Translations under genes and position numbers: made by a program
In this document: piece by piece, positions 37,208-45,507 of the stretch
Numbering within the stretch: the first letter of the stretch is position 1
Layout of the letters: each line of letters begins with the position of its first letter
The notes under the pieces: model-generated
Told to the model about the DNA's origin: nothing
The model's input: the letters and a program-made list of their open reading frames with translations, nothing else
Database searches by the model: none
Assembly: GCF_000685095.1 (NCBI RefSeq)
Contig: NZ_BAYE01000005.1
Span: 372,001-436,000, forward strand
Reading direction: 5' to 3'
Origin: Paraburkholderia caledonica NBRC 102488
GTDB taxonomy: Bacteria; Pseudomonadota; Gammaproteobacteria; Burkholderiales; Burkholderiaceae
DNA: 64,000 bases

Positions 37208-37987
37208 TTAACCGCAAGCGGCACAACCGCCGCCGAGCACCTGCTCCTCTTTGTCTTCATAGCGGTCGTGGTGCTTGACCCAATCGATCAGACTGCTCTT
37301 TTCATTGCGCCCTTTCGGCGTAACGTCCAGATGCGCGTACGTATTGATGAACCGCTCGTCGCCGCGGCCATAGCAGGAATACGTGTGATAAACGTCGCCG
37401 TTCGCGTCTTTATAGAAGACGCTATGGCCGTGTAGTTCGTCGATGCCGACGTCCTGCTCGACGAAGTTATAGAAGGCTTTCTTGCTCGCCAGTTGTTCGG
37501 GCGTGAACGACACGTGGTAGTCGAAATTGAAATCGCTTCCGTCGGACGACACCCACGGGAATGTCCAGCCCATGCGTTTTCGAAACGCTTCGATCCTGGC
37601 GAGCGGCGCATGCGAGATGGTCACGTACGATACATCGTGATGTTCCAGATGCGTGACGATCCCGGTCATGTGATCCGACAGGAACGAACAGCCAATACAA
37701 CCCTCTTCCCAATCCGGCCCAAGCATGAAGTGATAAACGATCAACTGACTACGCCCGTCGAAGAGATCGGCAAGCGTCTTGCGACCTTGCGGCGTATCGA
37801 ACACATACGTTTTATCCACCTTCACCCACGGTAGTTCGCGGCGCTTGCGAGCGAGTTCGTCACCGGCGCGCATGTGCGCTTTTTCTTCCACCAGCAGCGC
37901 CCTGCTCGCCTCCAGCCATTCCTGCCGCGAGCCGACCCGGTGCTGCGGGTCTTGCTGCGATTGCTTTGGTGTTTGCATCGGTTCCAT
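37208..37987 (-). CDS. DUF899 thioredoxin-fold family protein
   Basis: A 259-residue cytoplasmic protein of the DUF899 family, which has a thioredoxin-like fold. The core LIVYHFMLGPDWEEGCIGCS carries a CxxC (CIGC), and the rest is WTFPWVSSDGSDFNFDYHVS and SVFYKDANGDVYHTYSCYGRG. The C-terminus is Cys-containing (GGGCAACG), a possible extra metal or redox site. I chose the ATG at 37987 because AAAGGAG lies 7 bases upstream. An ArsR-type repressor gene lies upstream on the same strand, 92 bp away, so the pair is probably an operon. Confidence 0.85.
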   Translation of the reverse strand: MEPMQTPKQSQQDPQHRVGSRQEWLEASRALLVEEKAHMRAGDELARKRRELPWVKVDKTYVFDTPQGRKTLADLFDGRSQLIVYHFMLGPDWEEGCIGCSFLSDHMTGIVTHLEHHDVSYVTISHAPLARIEAFRKRMGWTFPWVSSDGSDFNFDYHVSFTPEQLASKKAFYNFVEQDVGIDELHGHSVFYKDANGDVYHTYSCYGRGDERFINTYAHLDVTPKGRNEKSSLIDWVKHHDRYEDKEEQVLGGGCAACG

Positions 37988-38079
37988 CTGCGGCTCCTTT
38001 ACAGTGACGTACACGGCATGTAAATACGCGGCATGTGCAACTCATCGACGACTGCGCGCACGACAGACTGGTCTGGGCG

Positions 38080-38505
38080 TCACGGGCCGCGCCGTTTTCC
38101 TCGTGACGGCGACGATTTGCGCGGCCCGGGTGTAGACAGTGCAGCGATACGGCGGGCTGGCTTTCGCGCGGGCGGCGCTTCGTCTTCCTCGACGAAAGCG
38201 GCCAGACGATCGAGCGATTTCGCCCAGAAGCGCTCGTAGCGGCCGAGCCACGCCATGGCTTCTTCCATCGGTCCGGCGCAAAGCCGGCACGCGACCGTGC
38301 GGCCGTTCTTGCTACGCGTGATGAGGCCGGCCCCCGCGAGAACGTCAAGGTGCTTCATCACCGCCGGCAAGGACATGGCGAACGGCTCGGCAAGCTCACT
38401 CACCGATAGTTCGGTTTCGGACAAACGCGCAAGCAGCGCACGCCGCGTGGGGTCCGACAACGCCGCAAAGGTGCGATCGAGCAATGCTTCATTAAACTTA
38501 ACCAT
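38080..38505 (-). CDS. ArsR-family transcriptional regulator
   Basis: A 141-residue winged-helix regulator of the SdpR/ArsR type without obvious metal-binding Cys pairs. The HTH region is FAALSDPTRRALLARLSETE (about 13-32) with SVSELAEPFAMSLPAVMKHL forming the recognition helix. The C-terminus is basic and Ser/Pro-rich. Related repressors sit next to AHSA1/SRPBCC or DUF899 genes and repress themselves. The start codon at 38505 lies in a perfect palindrome (38493-38518), which supports autoregulation. Confidence 0.87.
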   Translation of the reverse strand: MVKFNEALLDRTFAALSDPTRRALLARLSETELSVSELAEPFAMSLPAVMKHLDVLAGAGLITRSKNGRTVACRLCAGPMEEAMAWLGRYERFWAKSLDRLAAFVEEDEAPPARKPARRIAALSTPGPRKSSPSRGKRRGP

Positions 38506-38518
38506 GAGGTTAAGTTTA
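38493..38518. promoter_or_regulatory. Perfect palindrome over the ArsR start codon
   Basis: TAAACTTAACC and GGTTAAGTTTA are exact 11-bp inverted repeats separated by four bases (ATGA on the plus strand). The regulator's own ATG lies inside the dyad. It is a strong candidate autorepressor operator. Confidence 0.8.
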
Positions 38519-38591
38519 GAAACGGACTCGCGAATGTCAAGAACAGGTACGCAGTTTCTCCGGAGCACGCAGTAAACCGGCGCGCGCGCAG

Positions 38592-38640
38592 AGCAAAAAG
38601 AAACGCGGCACGTCGCAGATCAAACATTGCGACGTGCCGC
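38592..38640 (-). terminator. Intrinsic terminator of the NCS2 permease gene
   Basis: A perfect 15-bp inverted repeat (arms 38601-38615 and 38626-38640, core GCGGCACGTCGCA) with a 10-base loop is followed on the minus strand by TTCTTTTTGC. It lies about 115 bp past the permease stop codon and before the ArsR gene. Confidence 0.85.
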
Positions 38641-38756
38641 GTCAGGGGGAACGACCGACTACGGTCCAGACCGCGGCACGCCGGAATACTCCGCCGTGCT
38701 GGCGTTACAGCAGATGACTCGGCGTGCCGCGGCTGCGCCGCGACGTCCCGAGCGAA

Positions 38757-40139
38757 TCAGATCGCCCATCCGCCGAGATAGAACCCGACCAGCACAATCG
38801 CAATCGCCACCGTGCCCACGTTCAGCTTGCGGTACTCGCCGCTCACCACGCGGCCGATCACGAGCGTTGCGAAACCGAGCATGATGCCGGTCACGATATT
38901 TGCGGTCAGCACGATAAATACCGCGCACATGAGTCCCGACATCGCGTCGACCATGTCGTCCATATGCAGCTTGCTGACATTCGACAGCATCAGCAGCCCG
39001 ACATACATCAGCGCGGGCGCTGTCGCGTACGACGGTACGAGGCTCGCGAGCGGCGAGAAGAACATCACACCGAGAAACAGCAGGCCGACCACCGCTGCCG
39101 CCATGCCGGTCTTCGCGCCGGCCGCCACGCCGACCGTCGATTCGATGTACGCCGCGGCTGGCGCGCCGCCGAGCAGGCCAGAGAAAATCGAGCTGACCGA
39201 GTCGGCCGTGAGCGCGCGGCCACCGTTGATGATGCGGCCGTTTTCATCGAGCTGGCCCGCCTGGCCGGCGACCGCGCGAATCGTCCCGGTGGCGTCGAAC
39301 ACGGCGGTCATCACGAGAGCGAGCACGCTGGGCAGCACTGCCATCGACAGCGCGCCCTTGATGTCCATCGCACCGATCAGCGACTCGTGCCCCGGCGCGC
39401 TCAGCGACGGCACCGCGAATACGCCATGAAACGACACGGCCGGATCGACGAGCAGCGCAATTGCCGAAATGCCAATGATCACGATCAGGATCGAGCCGGG
39501 CACGCGGCGGCGCACGAGCCCGAAGATCGCGGCGAGCCCCGCGACCGACATCAGTGCAGGCAGTGCGGTGATCTTGCCGAGCGAGACCGGCAAACCGGCG
39601 CCCGGATTCTTCACGACGAGCCCCACGTCGTTGGCGGCGATCAGCAACAGGAACAGCCCGATGCCGATGCCCGTGCCGTGCGCGATGCCCGTGGGCAGAT
39701 TGCGCAGAATCCACGAACGCACGCCCGTCACCGAGATCGCGGTGAACACGACACCCATCAGAAATACCGCGCCGAGCGCGACTGTCGGATGCAAGCCCTT
39801 GCCGAGCACGAGACCGAACGCTGTGAACGCGGTCAGCGAAATCGCGCAGCCGATCGCGATCGGCAGGCGCGCCCACACACCCATCAGCAACGAGCCGAAC
39901 GCGGTCGTGAGACACACGGCGACGAATACCGCGCTCGTGTCGAAGCCCGCTTTACCGAACATGCCCGGCACGACGAACACGGAATAGACCATCGCGAGGA
40001 AAGTCGTGATGCCCGCTACGATTTCCTGGCGCTGCGAACTGCCGCGCGAGGAGATTTCGAAGTAGCGGTCGAGAAAGCCCTTTGTGTCGAATGATTCGGC
40101 GCCGGCTTCGGAAAGCGGCTGGGCGTGGGGTTCCATCAT
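38757..40139 (-). CDS. NCS2-family purine permease (AzgA/PbuG-like)
   Basis: A 460-residue inner-membrane transporter with about 12-14 membrane segments, of the adenine/guanine/hypoxanthine permease branch of NCS2. Family segments: [27 protein letters not shown]-like [37 protein letters not shown], and [21 protein letters not shown] chose the ATG at 40139 because AAAGGAGG lies 8 bases upstream; a frame to 40286 has no family match. It would import purine bases by proton symport. It is a single-gene unit with its own terminator. Confidence 0.92.
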   Translation of the reverse strand: MMEPHAQPLSEAGAESFDTKGFLDRYFEISSRGSSQRQEIVAGITTFLAMVYSVFVVPGMFGKAGFDTSAVFVAVCLTTAFGSLLMGVWARLPIAIGCAISLTAFTAFGLVLGKGLHPTVALGAVFLMGVVFTAISVTGVRSWILRNLPTGIAHGTGIGIGLFLLLIAANDVGLVVKNPGAGLPVSLGKITALPALMSVAGLAAIFGLVRRRVPGSILIVIIGISAIALLVDPAVSFHGVFAVPSLSAPGHESLIGAMDIKGALSMAVLPSVLALVMTAVFDATGTIRAVAGQAGQLDENGRIINGGRALTADSVSSIFSGLLGGAPAAAYIESTVGVAAGAKTGMAAAVVGLLFLGVMFFSPLASLVPSYATAPALMYVGLLMLSNVSKLHMDDMVDAMSGLMCAVFIVLTANIVTGIMLGFATLVIGRVVSGEYRKLNVGTVAIAIVLVGFYLGGWAI

Positions 40140-40605
40140 GATGAGTGCCTCCTTTATCAGCATGCTGAAACGGCCGTCGAAGTGGCCGTCATCAGGTTCG
40201 TCTCTTTGCGTTGGTTTAATGTGCGCCGGGCGCTTCGTGTCCCGTTTGTGTCTCGAAATGTAGGGCAACCCAAATATATCGCCCATCGCATGAATGGCAT
40301 GCCGGGCATGTCGCGGCAGTTATATCGTCCAAGCGACGGCGAAGCGCATGTGCGATCCGCGCGTTAACACCTACGGCTCGTCACGCTTTCTCGTCCACAT
40401 ATGAAAGCGTTTTGAGAGCTTGATGGACGCTGCGAGATGCCCGCCGCGAGTGACGGTCGTGTGCGGCGCGGCATGAAGCGTGCTTGCGGCATACCCCTCA
40501 CATGGCCCTCAAAAGCGGACCGCTCGACGTCGCGGGTTAAACTCTGGGCCGTACTGTTTAATCGCGGCGCTCTACAGCCGCACCCGGTCCATGGAGTTCT
40601 TCCTG
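40140..40605. other. Intergenic region between divergent permease and lipoprotein genes
   Basis: No gene recognised in 466 bp. A perfect 8-bp hairpin, ACGCTTTC with GAAAGCGT and a 12-base loop, lies at 40383-40410 and is followed by TTTGAG. It could be a weak terminator or regulatory structure. The region should hold promoters in both directions. Confidence 0.4.
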
Positions 40606-41589
40606 ATGAGTGGCGGCTTTTCGCTCCCTGCCTGGCGTCATACGATCCTCGCGGCGTTCGCGCTGCTGGCGCTTCTTGCACTGTCCGGCTGCAGCAGCCT
40701 GCTGTGGGGAACGCAGCAGGCGCCGATCGTCGAAGCCACGGTCATGCCGGTCGAAGCCGCAAGCGCGCCCGTGGCCGCTTCCGCGCCCGAGCCGGTCGAG
40801 ACCGAAACCGCCGAACCCGAGCAGCCGAAGAAGCCGAAGAAGCCGGTCGTCAAGCCGCACAAAGTCGAGCCGCCGCCGCCCGTCGTCGCGGCGCCGCCTC
40901 CACCGCCGCCGCCCCCGCCGCTGATCGTGCTGCGCACGATCGAGCGCAACGACGCGCATACGCTGCTCGACAGCGAGGTGCAGAAACCGGACGGCAAGGT
41001 GGTCGGGCGAGCGATCGACATGATCGCCGACGCGAGCGGCAAGCCGCGTGAAGTCGTGGTGAATCTGCAAGGTTTCCTCGGGGTCGGCGATCGCAAGGTC
41101 AATTTCGCGTGGAACGCATTCCGCTTCACGCCGACCGCGAAAGCCGCGCCGATCACGCTGAATCCGTCGGCGACTCCGGTGAATCCGGCGAAGGCGAATG
41201 CCGCGATGCAGTTGCCGGTGATCGACGCGACGGTTGAGCGCTCGAACGGCGCGAAAGTGGGCCGCGTGATCGACGTGCTGATCGACGCCAATGCGCAGCC
41301 GCAGGCGGTCGTGCTGGACGTCAACGGCATGGTCAGCACGGAGCGGCGCACGATTGCGGCGAACTGGTCGGCGCTGCGATTCGTCGCGAAAGACAAGGAA
41401 CTGCATCCGCAAATCGATTTGAGCGATGCGCAGATCAACGCGACGCCGCCCTACGCGAACGACAAGCCGATTCGCGCGGTATCGCCCGCGCCGCCCGCGC
41501 CGCCCGCCCAGCCAGCGCCCGCTGCCGCTGCCGCGCCCGCCTCCGGGCCGACAGCCACGGCCGCTTCCAACGCACGGGCGGTCCGATGA
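40606..41589 (+). CDS. PRC-barrel domain lipoprotein with proline-rich linker
   Basis: A 327-residue predicted lipoprotein with lipobox LLALSGC. A low-complexity Ala/Pro/Lys region follows (EPEQPKKPKKPVVKPHKVEP, then nine consecutive prolines). Two PRC-barrel-like repeats come next (LLDSEVQKPDGKVVGRAIDM and IDATVERSNGAKVGRVIDVL), then an Ala/Pro-rich tail. The ATG at 40606 has GGAG 9 bases upstream; an ATG at 40591 is also possible. The long flexible linker suggests it spans the periplasm or reaches the peptidoglycan. Its stop codon overlaps the next gene (ATGA), so it is coupled to an MFS transporter. Confidence 0.78.
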   Translation: MSGGFSLPAWRHTILAAFALLALLALSGCSSLLWGTQQAPIVEATVMPVEAASAPVAASAPEPVETETAEPEQPKKPKKPVVKPHKVEPPPPVVAAPPPPPPPPPLIVLRTIERNDAHTLLDSEVQKPDGKVVGRAIDMIADASGKPREVVVNLQGFLGVGDRKVNFAWNAFRFTPTAKAAPITLNPSATPVNPAKANAAMQLPVIDATVERSNGAKVGRVIDVLIDANAQPQAVVLDVNGMVSTERRTIAANWSALRFVAKDKELHPQIDLSDAQINATPPYANDKPIRAVSPAPPAPPAQPAPAAAAAPASGPTATAASNARAVR

Positions 41590-42842
41590 CAGGCCGCACT
41601 CTGGTTACGGCGCGAAGCCTGCGCGCGCTCGATTGGCTGAACTTCTTCGTCGCCAATGTGCAGACGGGTTTTGGACCGTTCATCGCGTCATATCTCGCGT
41701 CGCACAAGTGGACGCAGGGCGAGATCGGCATGGCGTTGTCGGTCGGCACGATCAGCGCAATGGTGAGTCAGGTGCCGGGCGGCGCCGCCGTCGACGCGTT
41801 GCGCAACAAGAAGGGCGCGGCCGCCTGGGCGATCTTCGCGATCATCCTGAGCGCGGTATTGCTGGCAACCAGTCCGACGGTGCTGCCGGTGATCGCCGCC
41901 GAGGTCTTTCACGGCTTCGCCAGTTGCATGCTGACGCCGGCACTGGCCGCGATTTCGTTTGCGCTCGTCGGACGTGCGAATCTCGGCGACCGGCTCGGAC
42001 GCAATGCGCGCTGGGCGTCGATCGGCAGCGCGGTTGCGGCGGGACTGATGGGCGTATTCGGCGAATACTATTCGCCGCGCGCGGTGTTCTGGCTGACCGC
42101 GGGGCTCGCCGTGCCCGCGCTGTTCGCATTGGCGATGATCCAGCGCACCGACACGATCCAGTTGCCGAAAGCGGCGCCGACGCCGCAAGAGACCGAGCGC
42201 CGCGAAAGCCTGCGCGAGTTGCTGCGCGACCGGCGCATGCTGCTGTTCGCTGCATGCATTGTGTTGTTCCATCTGTCCAATGCAGCGATGCTCAATCTCG
42301 CCGCCGGCGAAGTGACCGCCGGCATGGGCGACAACGTGCAGCTCGTGATCGCCGCGTGCATCATCGTGCCGCAGGCGATCGTCGCGATGATGTCCCCGTG
42401 GGTCGGCCGATCCGCCGAGCGTTGGGGACGCCGGCCTATTCTGCTGTTGGGCTTTTCGGCGTTGCCGATCCGCGCGCTGCTGTTCGCCGGAATCAGCAGC
42501 CCCTACCTGCTCGTGCCCGTGCAGATGCTCGACGGTTTGAGCGCGGCCGTGTTCGGTGTGATGCTGCCTCTGATCGCCGCCGATGTGGCCGGCGGCAAGG
42601 GCCGCTACAACCTGTGCATCGGCCTGTTCGGGCTTGCTGCGGGCATCGGCGCGACGTTGAGTACGACCGCGGCCGGATTCATCGCCGATCACTTCGGCAA
42701 TGCGGTCGCGTTTTTCGGACTGGCCGCCGCAGGTGCGCTGGCGGTCTTGCTGGTGTGGGCGGCGATGCCGGAGACGCGCGACGCGGCAGCGGCAGAAGAC
42801 AGCGCGCCGGTGACAGACGGCGGTGGGTCGGCGGTCAGGTAA
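41586..42842 (+). CDS. MFS transporter
   Basis: A 418-residue major facilitator superfamily carrier with about 12 membrane segments. N-terminal segment LNFFVANVQTGFGPFIASYL and the A-like motif VPGGAAVDALRNKKG between segments 2 and 3 are visible, and the second half has GRSAERWGRRPILLLGF. It resembles the uncharacterised drug-efflux-like MFS proteins of Burkholderia. The substrate is unknown. It is coupled to the PRC-barrel lipoprotein by a 4-bp overlap. Confidence 0.88.
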   Translation: MTGRTLVTARSLRALDWLNFFVANVQTGFGPFIASYLASHKWTQGEIGMALSVGTISAMVSQVPGGAAVDALRNKKGAAAWAIFAIILSAVLLATSPTVLPVIAAEVFHGFASCMLTPALAAISFALVGRANLGDRLGRNARWASIGSAVAAGLMGVFGEYYSPRAVFWLTAGLAVPALFALAMIQRTDTIQLPKAAPTPQETERRESLRELLRDRRMLLFAACIVLFHLSNAAMLNLAAGEVTAGMGDNVQLVIAACIIVPQAIVAMMSPWVGRSAERWGRRPILLLGFSALPIRALLFAGISSPYLLVPVQMLDGLSAAVFGVMLPLIAADVAGGKGRYNLCIGLFGLAAGIGATLSTTAAGFIADHFGNAVAFFGLAAAGALAVLLVWAAMPETRDAAAAEDSAPVTDGGGSAVR

Positions 42843-42951
42843 GTCGCGATGGTTCTGTCTGTGGCGCTGTTGCACCCAGGCAGAACCGGACTCCCGATTC
42901 AATCGGCCCGTGCGCCGCCCGACGCATGCCGGATCGTCGCGGCGAGGCCGC

Positions 42952-43845
42952 TCAATCCAGAAACTCAGCCGCGCGCATGCGCAACACCGCGCTGAAGTCG
43001 TCCAGCCAGCCAATCGACAGGCGCCAGCTCTGCCAGTAGAGATCGACGTCGATATGCTTGCCTGGCGCCATATCCACGAGTTCGCCACTCGCCAGATGTG
43101 ACGCGATCATGCGCTCGGGACACATGCCCCAGCCGAGACCCGTCACACACGCGCGCAGAAAGCCGGCGACATGCGGAATCCAGTGCAACGGCGGATCGAC
43201 CTCCGCTCGCGTGATGCGGCGCATGAAGCGTTTTTGCAACTGGTCCTTCGGATTGAAATCCACGCACGGCGTGTGCCGCAAACTGTCGCGCGTGACGCCG
43301 TCCGCGAAATGACGCGCGAGAAACGCCGGCGAGCAGACCGCGAGATAGCGCATGCGCCCAAGACGCGTCGAGCGGCACCCTTGCACCGGCTCCGCCTGAG
43401 TGGTCACCGCGCCCTGCACGCTGCCGTCGCGAATCCGCTGCGCAGTGTGATCCTGATCGTCGATCACGAGGTCGAGCAGCATTTGACGCTCGGCGCAAAA
43501 CGGCGCAACTGCGTCGATGAACCATGTGCCGACGCTGTCGTCGTTCACCGCCACGCGCAGCGTCGGCCATGCTTCGACCAGACCGCCCGGCAGTGCCGGC
43601 ACACGACCGGTCAATTCCGCTTCGAGCAGTTGCACGCGTTCGGTATGACGGCACAGCAACGCGCCAGACGTTGTCGCGACGCACGGCTGACCGCGCTTGA
43701 CGAGCACACTGCCCACTCGCTCCTCGAGCAGCTTCACCCGCTGCGATACCGCCGAGGGCGTGACGTTGAGTTCACTCGCTGCGCGGTCGAACGAGCCATG
43801 ACGCACGACGGCCGCGAGCGCGTCGAGCAACGCATAGTCGAGCAT
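42952..43845 (-). CDS. argP: LysR-family regulator ArgP (IciA)
   Basis: A 297-residue LTTR of the ArgP/IciA subfamily. The N-terminus LDYALLDALAAVVRHGSFDR and the HTH SELNVTPSAVSQRVKLLEER match that group closely, and the effector domain includes CVDFNPKDQLQKRFM. In enterobacteria ArgP activates argO with arginine and is held inactive by lysine. Here it is divergent from the argO-like gene, the classical arrangement, with 97 bp between starts. Confidence 0.93.
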   Translation of the reverse strand: MLDYALLDALAAVVRHGSFDRAASELNVTPSAVSQRVKLLEERVGSVLVKRGQPCVATTSGALLCRHTERVQLLEAELTGRVPALPGGLVEAWPTLRVAVNDDSVGTWFIDAVAPFCAERQMLLDLVIDDQDHTAQRIRDGSVQGAVTTQAEPVQGCRSTRLGRMRYLAVCSPAFLARHFADGVTRDSLRHTPCVDFNPKDQLQKRFMRRITRAEVDPPLHWIPHVAGFLRACVTGLGWGMCPERMIASHLASGELVDMAPGKHIDVDLYWQSWRLSIGWLDDFSAVLRMRAAEFLD

Positions 43846-43866
43846 TAGCGTTCCTTAATCAGCGTT

Positions 43867-43879
43867 AGCTAAATTAGCT
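43867..43879. promoter_or_regulatory. Candidate ArgP-binding palindrome between argP and argO
   Basis: AGCTAA-A-TTAGCT is a perfect 6+6 dyad with one central base, located in the short argP-argO intergenic region. LysR-type regulators often bind such dyads between divergent genes. Confidence 0.45.
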
Positions 43880-43942
43880 TCTCTTATGAAGCACAGAACT
43901 GCAGACTAGCCATGTTCGCTTCTCCCGTCTACTGGATCCGCT

Positions 43943-44562
43943 ATGAACTGGCTGTCTTTTTCTCACGGCGCTGCATTATGTGCGTCGCTGATCGTGACCA
44001 TCGGTGCGCAGAACGCTTTCGTACTGCGGCAAGGCATCATGCGCTCGCATGTGGGCAAGATCGTCGCGCTTTGCGCAGTGTCGGACTGCATTCTGATTAG
44101 CGCGGGTGTCGGCGGCGCGTCGGTGCTGATCGAGCGTTATCCGGTGTTCGTGCATGTCATGCTGTACGTCGGCCTCGCCTATCTCGCGTGGTTCGGCATC
44201 AATGCATTGCGCCGCGCAGTGCGGCCGGGCATGCGGTGATGGACGCCGACGCGAACCGTGGCGCACAGCCCGCGCAACGCGCGATGCCCATCGTGCTTAT
44301 GACGCTCGCCTTCACGTGGCTCAACCCGCACGTTTATCTCGACACTTTCTTGCTGGTGGGTACCGCCGGGGCACGCGAACCGGACGGCGCACGCGTCGCG
44401 TTCGCCGTCGGTGCGATGGCAGTCAGCTGCGTCTGGTTTATAGCGCTGGGTTACGGCGCGCGAGCGCTTGCGCCGCTGTTTCGCCGGGCAAGCGCATGGC
44501 GTGTGCTGGATGGCGCGATCGGCAGCATGGTGTTGTTGCTCGCCGTGACGCAGTTGCGTTGA
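43943..44562 (+). pseudogene. argO: Lysine/arginine exporter ArgO (LysE family), split by a frameshift or stop
   Basis: Together the two frames make a LysE/ArgO-type exporter of about 205 residues. Frame 1 (43943-44239) gives the first half, including VTIGAQNAFVLRQGI and YVGLAYLAWFGINALRRAV. It ends at TGA (44237-44239). The second half (VLMTLAFTWLNPHVYLDTFL and on, to 44562) is in another frame. The shift lies in the loop between the two halves. Two readings are possible: a one-base indel (pseudogene or sequencing error), or two coupled half-genes, because an ATG at 44239 shares its A with the TGA (TGATG). No frameshift-prone slippery run is visible. Confidence 0.75.
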
Positions 44563-44590
44563 AGCGGACTACGTTCGCCCGATCACTGCC

Positions 44591-45493
44591 TCACTGCCTC
44601 ATCGCACGAGCCGGCCCCACGCCGACCGACTGCAGGCCGCCGTCCGTGACATATGGAACAAGGCCCGCAGCGCTGATCCTGTTGACGGTGTCGGCGGCGC
44701 AAGCGCTGTCGGCCGGCGCGCAATAGTCGATTGCGAGCACCGGCAGCCGGTATTGCTCGCGAATGGTTTTCGCCTGCGCGAGCAGCCAGTCGCGATCGGC
44801 CTGCGTGATCTCGGTGTAGCGCTTTCCCGCCTGGTCCCAGCCTCGGTACAGCGATTCGAATGCGACCGCATATACCAGCGAGTGAACCTGCGGCAATATC
44901 TCGAACCCGCGATTGAAAATCAGCCGTGCACGCGGATACCGCGCCTTGATCGCGCGGACCACGGCAACGAGACCACGCTCCTGGCGCGCCCTCGCCGCGT
45001 CCGTTTTTGCGACGATCTGGTAAGAATCCAAAGTGTCGAGAAAAAAGCCGCGATAGCCTTTCTTCCATAGCGGAGCGATCACATGCTCCACGTAGAACGC
45101 GGGCCAGTCCGCCACGTCCTGATCGATCACCTTCGCGCCCCACACCGTGTTGTCGCCCAGTTGCCAGGCCTTCGGAATGGCAGCGTAATACGGACGCTGC
45201 GGCTCCACCTCTCCCACGCTCACATAAGCGAACCAAGCGGTGTCCGGATTCTTGTGCTTCAGTGGCTCGAAGCCGCTGTCGGGTTCCACCACCGCGACGT
45301 CGAAGTTGCGCAACTGGCTAACCGGCGGCTGCGTGCCATAAAAGAGCGCAATCGAGGGCCCCGCTCCCGCGTCGGCCCACGCGCGTTCGTGTGCGATCGA
45401 AGACAGCAGGCCCACCAGCACCAGACGCGCCGCGCATACTACGCGCCGATAAAACGAGCACATGTCGCGGCGCTGACGTTTTCCGATACTCAT
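44591..45493 (-). CDS. Stand-alone endo-alpha-1,4-polygalactosaminidase (GH114-type), PelA hydrolase-domain homologue
   Basis: A 300-residue protein with a signal peptide (VLVGLLSSIA...AWA-D, cleavage near 40). Residues 47-300 form a TIM-barrel hydrolase of the GH114/PelA N-terminal type. Key segments: FAYVSVGEVEPQRPYY (about 88-103), GYRGFFLDTLDSY (146-158), LIFNRGFEILPQVH (191-204), and AFESLYRGWDQ (211-221) with Glu213, the likely catalytic acid by analogy with the glutamate used by P. aeruginosa PelA. It starts 14 bp after pelG, so it is the last gene of the pel operon. It would cut partly N-acetylated galactosamine polymer in the periplasm or outside. Confidence 0.86.
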   Translation of the reverse strand: MSIGKRQRRDMCSFYRRVVCAARLVLVGLLSSIAHERAWADAGAGPSIALFYGTQPPVSQLRNFDVAVVEPDSGFEPLKHKNPDTAWFAYVSVGEVEPQRPYYAAIPKAWQLGDNTVWGAKVIDQDVADWPAFYVEHVIAPLWKKGYRGFFLDTLDSYQIVAKTDAARARQERGLVAVVRAIKARYPRARLIFNRGFEILPQVHSLVYAVAFESLYRGWDQAGKRYTEITQADRDWLLAQAKTIREQYRLPVLAIDYCAPADSACAADTVNRISAAGLVPYVTDGGLQSVGVGPARAMRQ

Positions 45494-45507
45494 CCGCGAA
45501 TCCCCGC

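Noticed and set aside
38724..40094. A 456-codon plus-strand frame across the purine permease
   Set aside because: Very rich in Arg, His, Gln and Glu, the usual signature of the antisense of membrane-protein codons. The minus-strand permease is clearly real.
42851..42887. 11-bp hairpin after the MFS gene
   Set aside because: It needs one G-T pair, has a 15-base loop and no T-run, so it is too weak to call a terminator.
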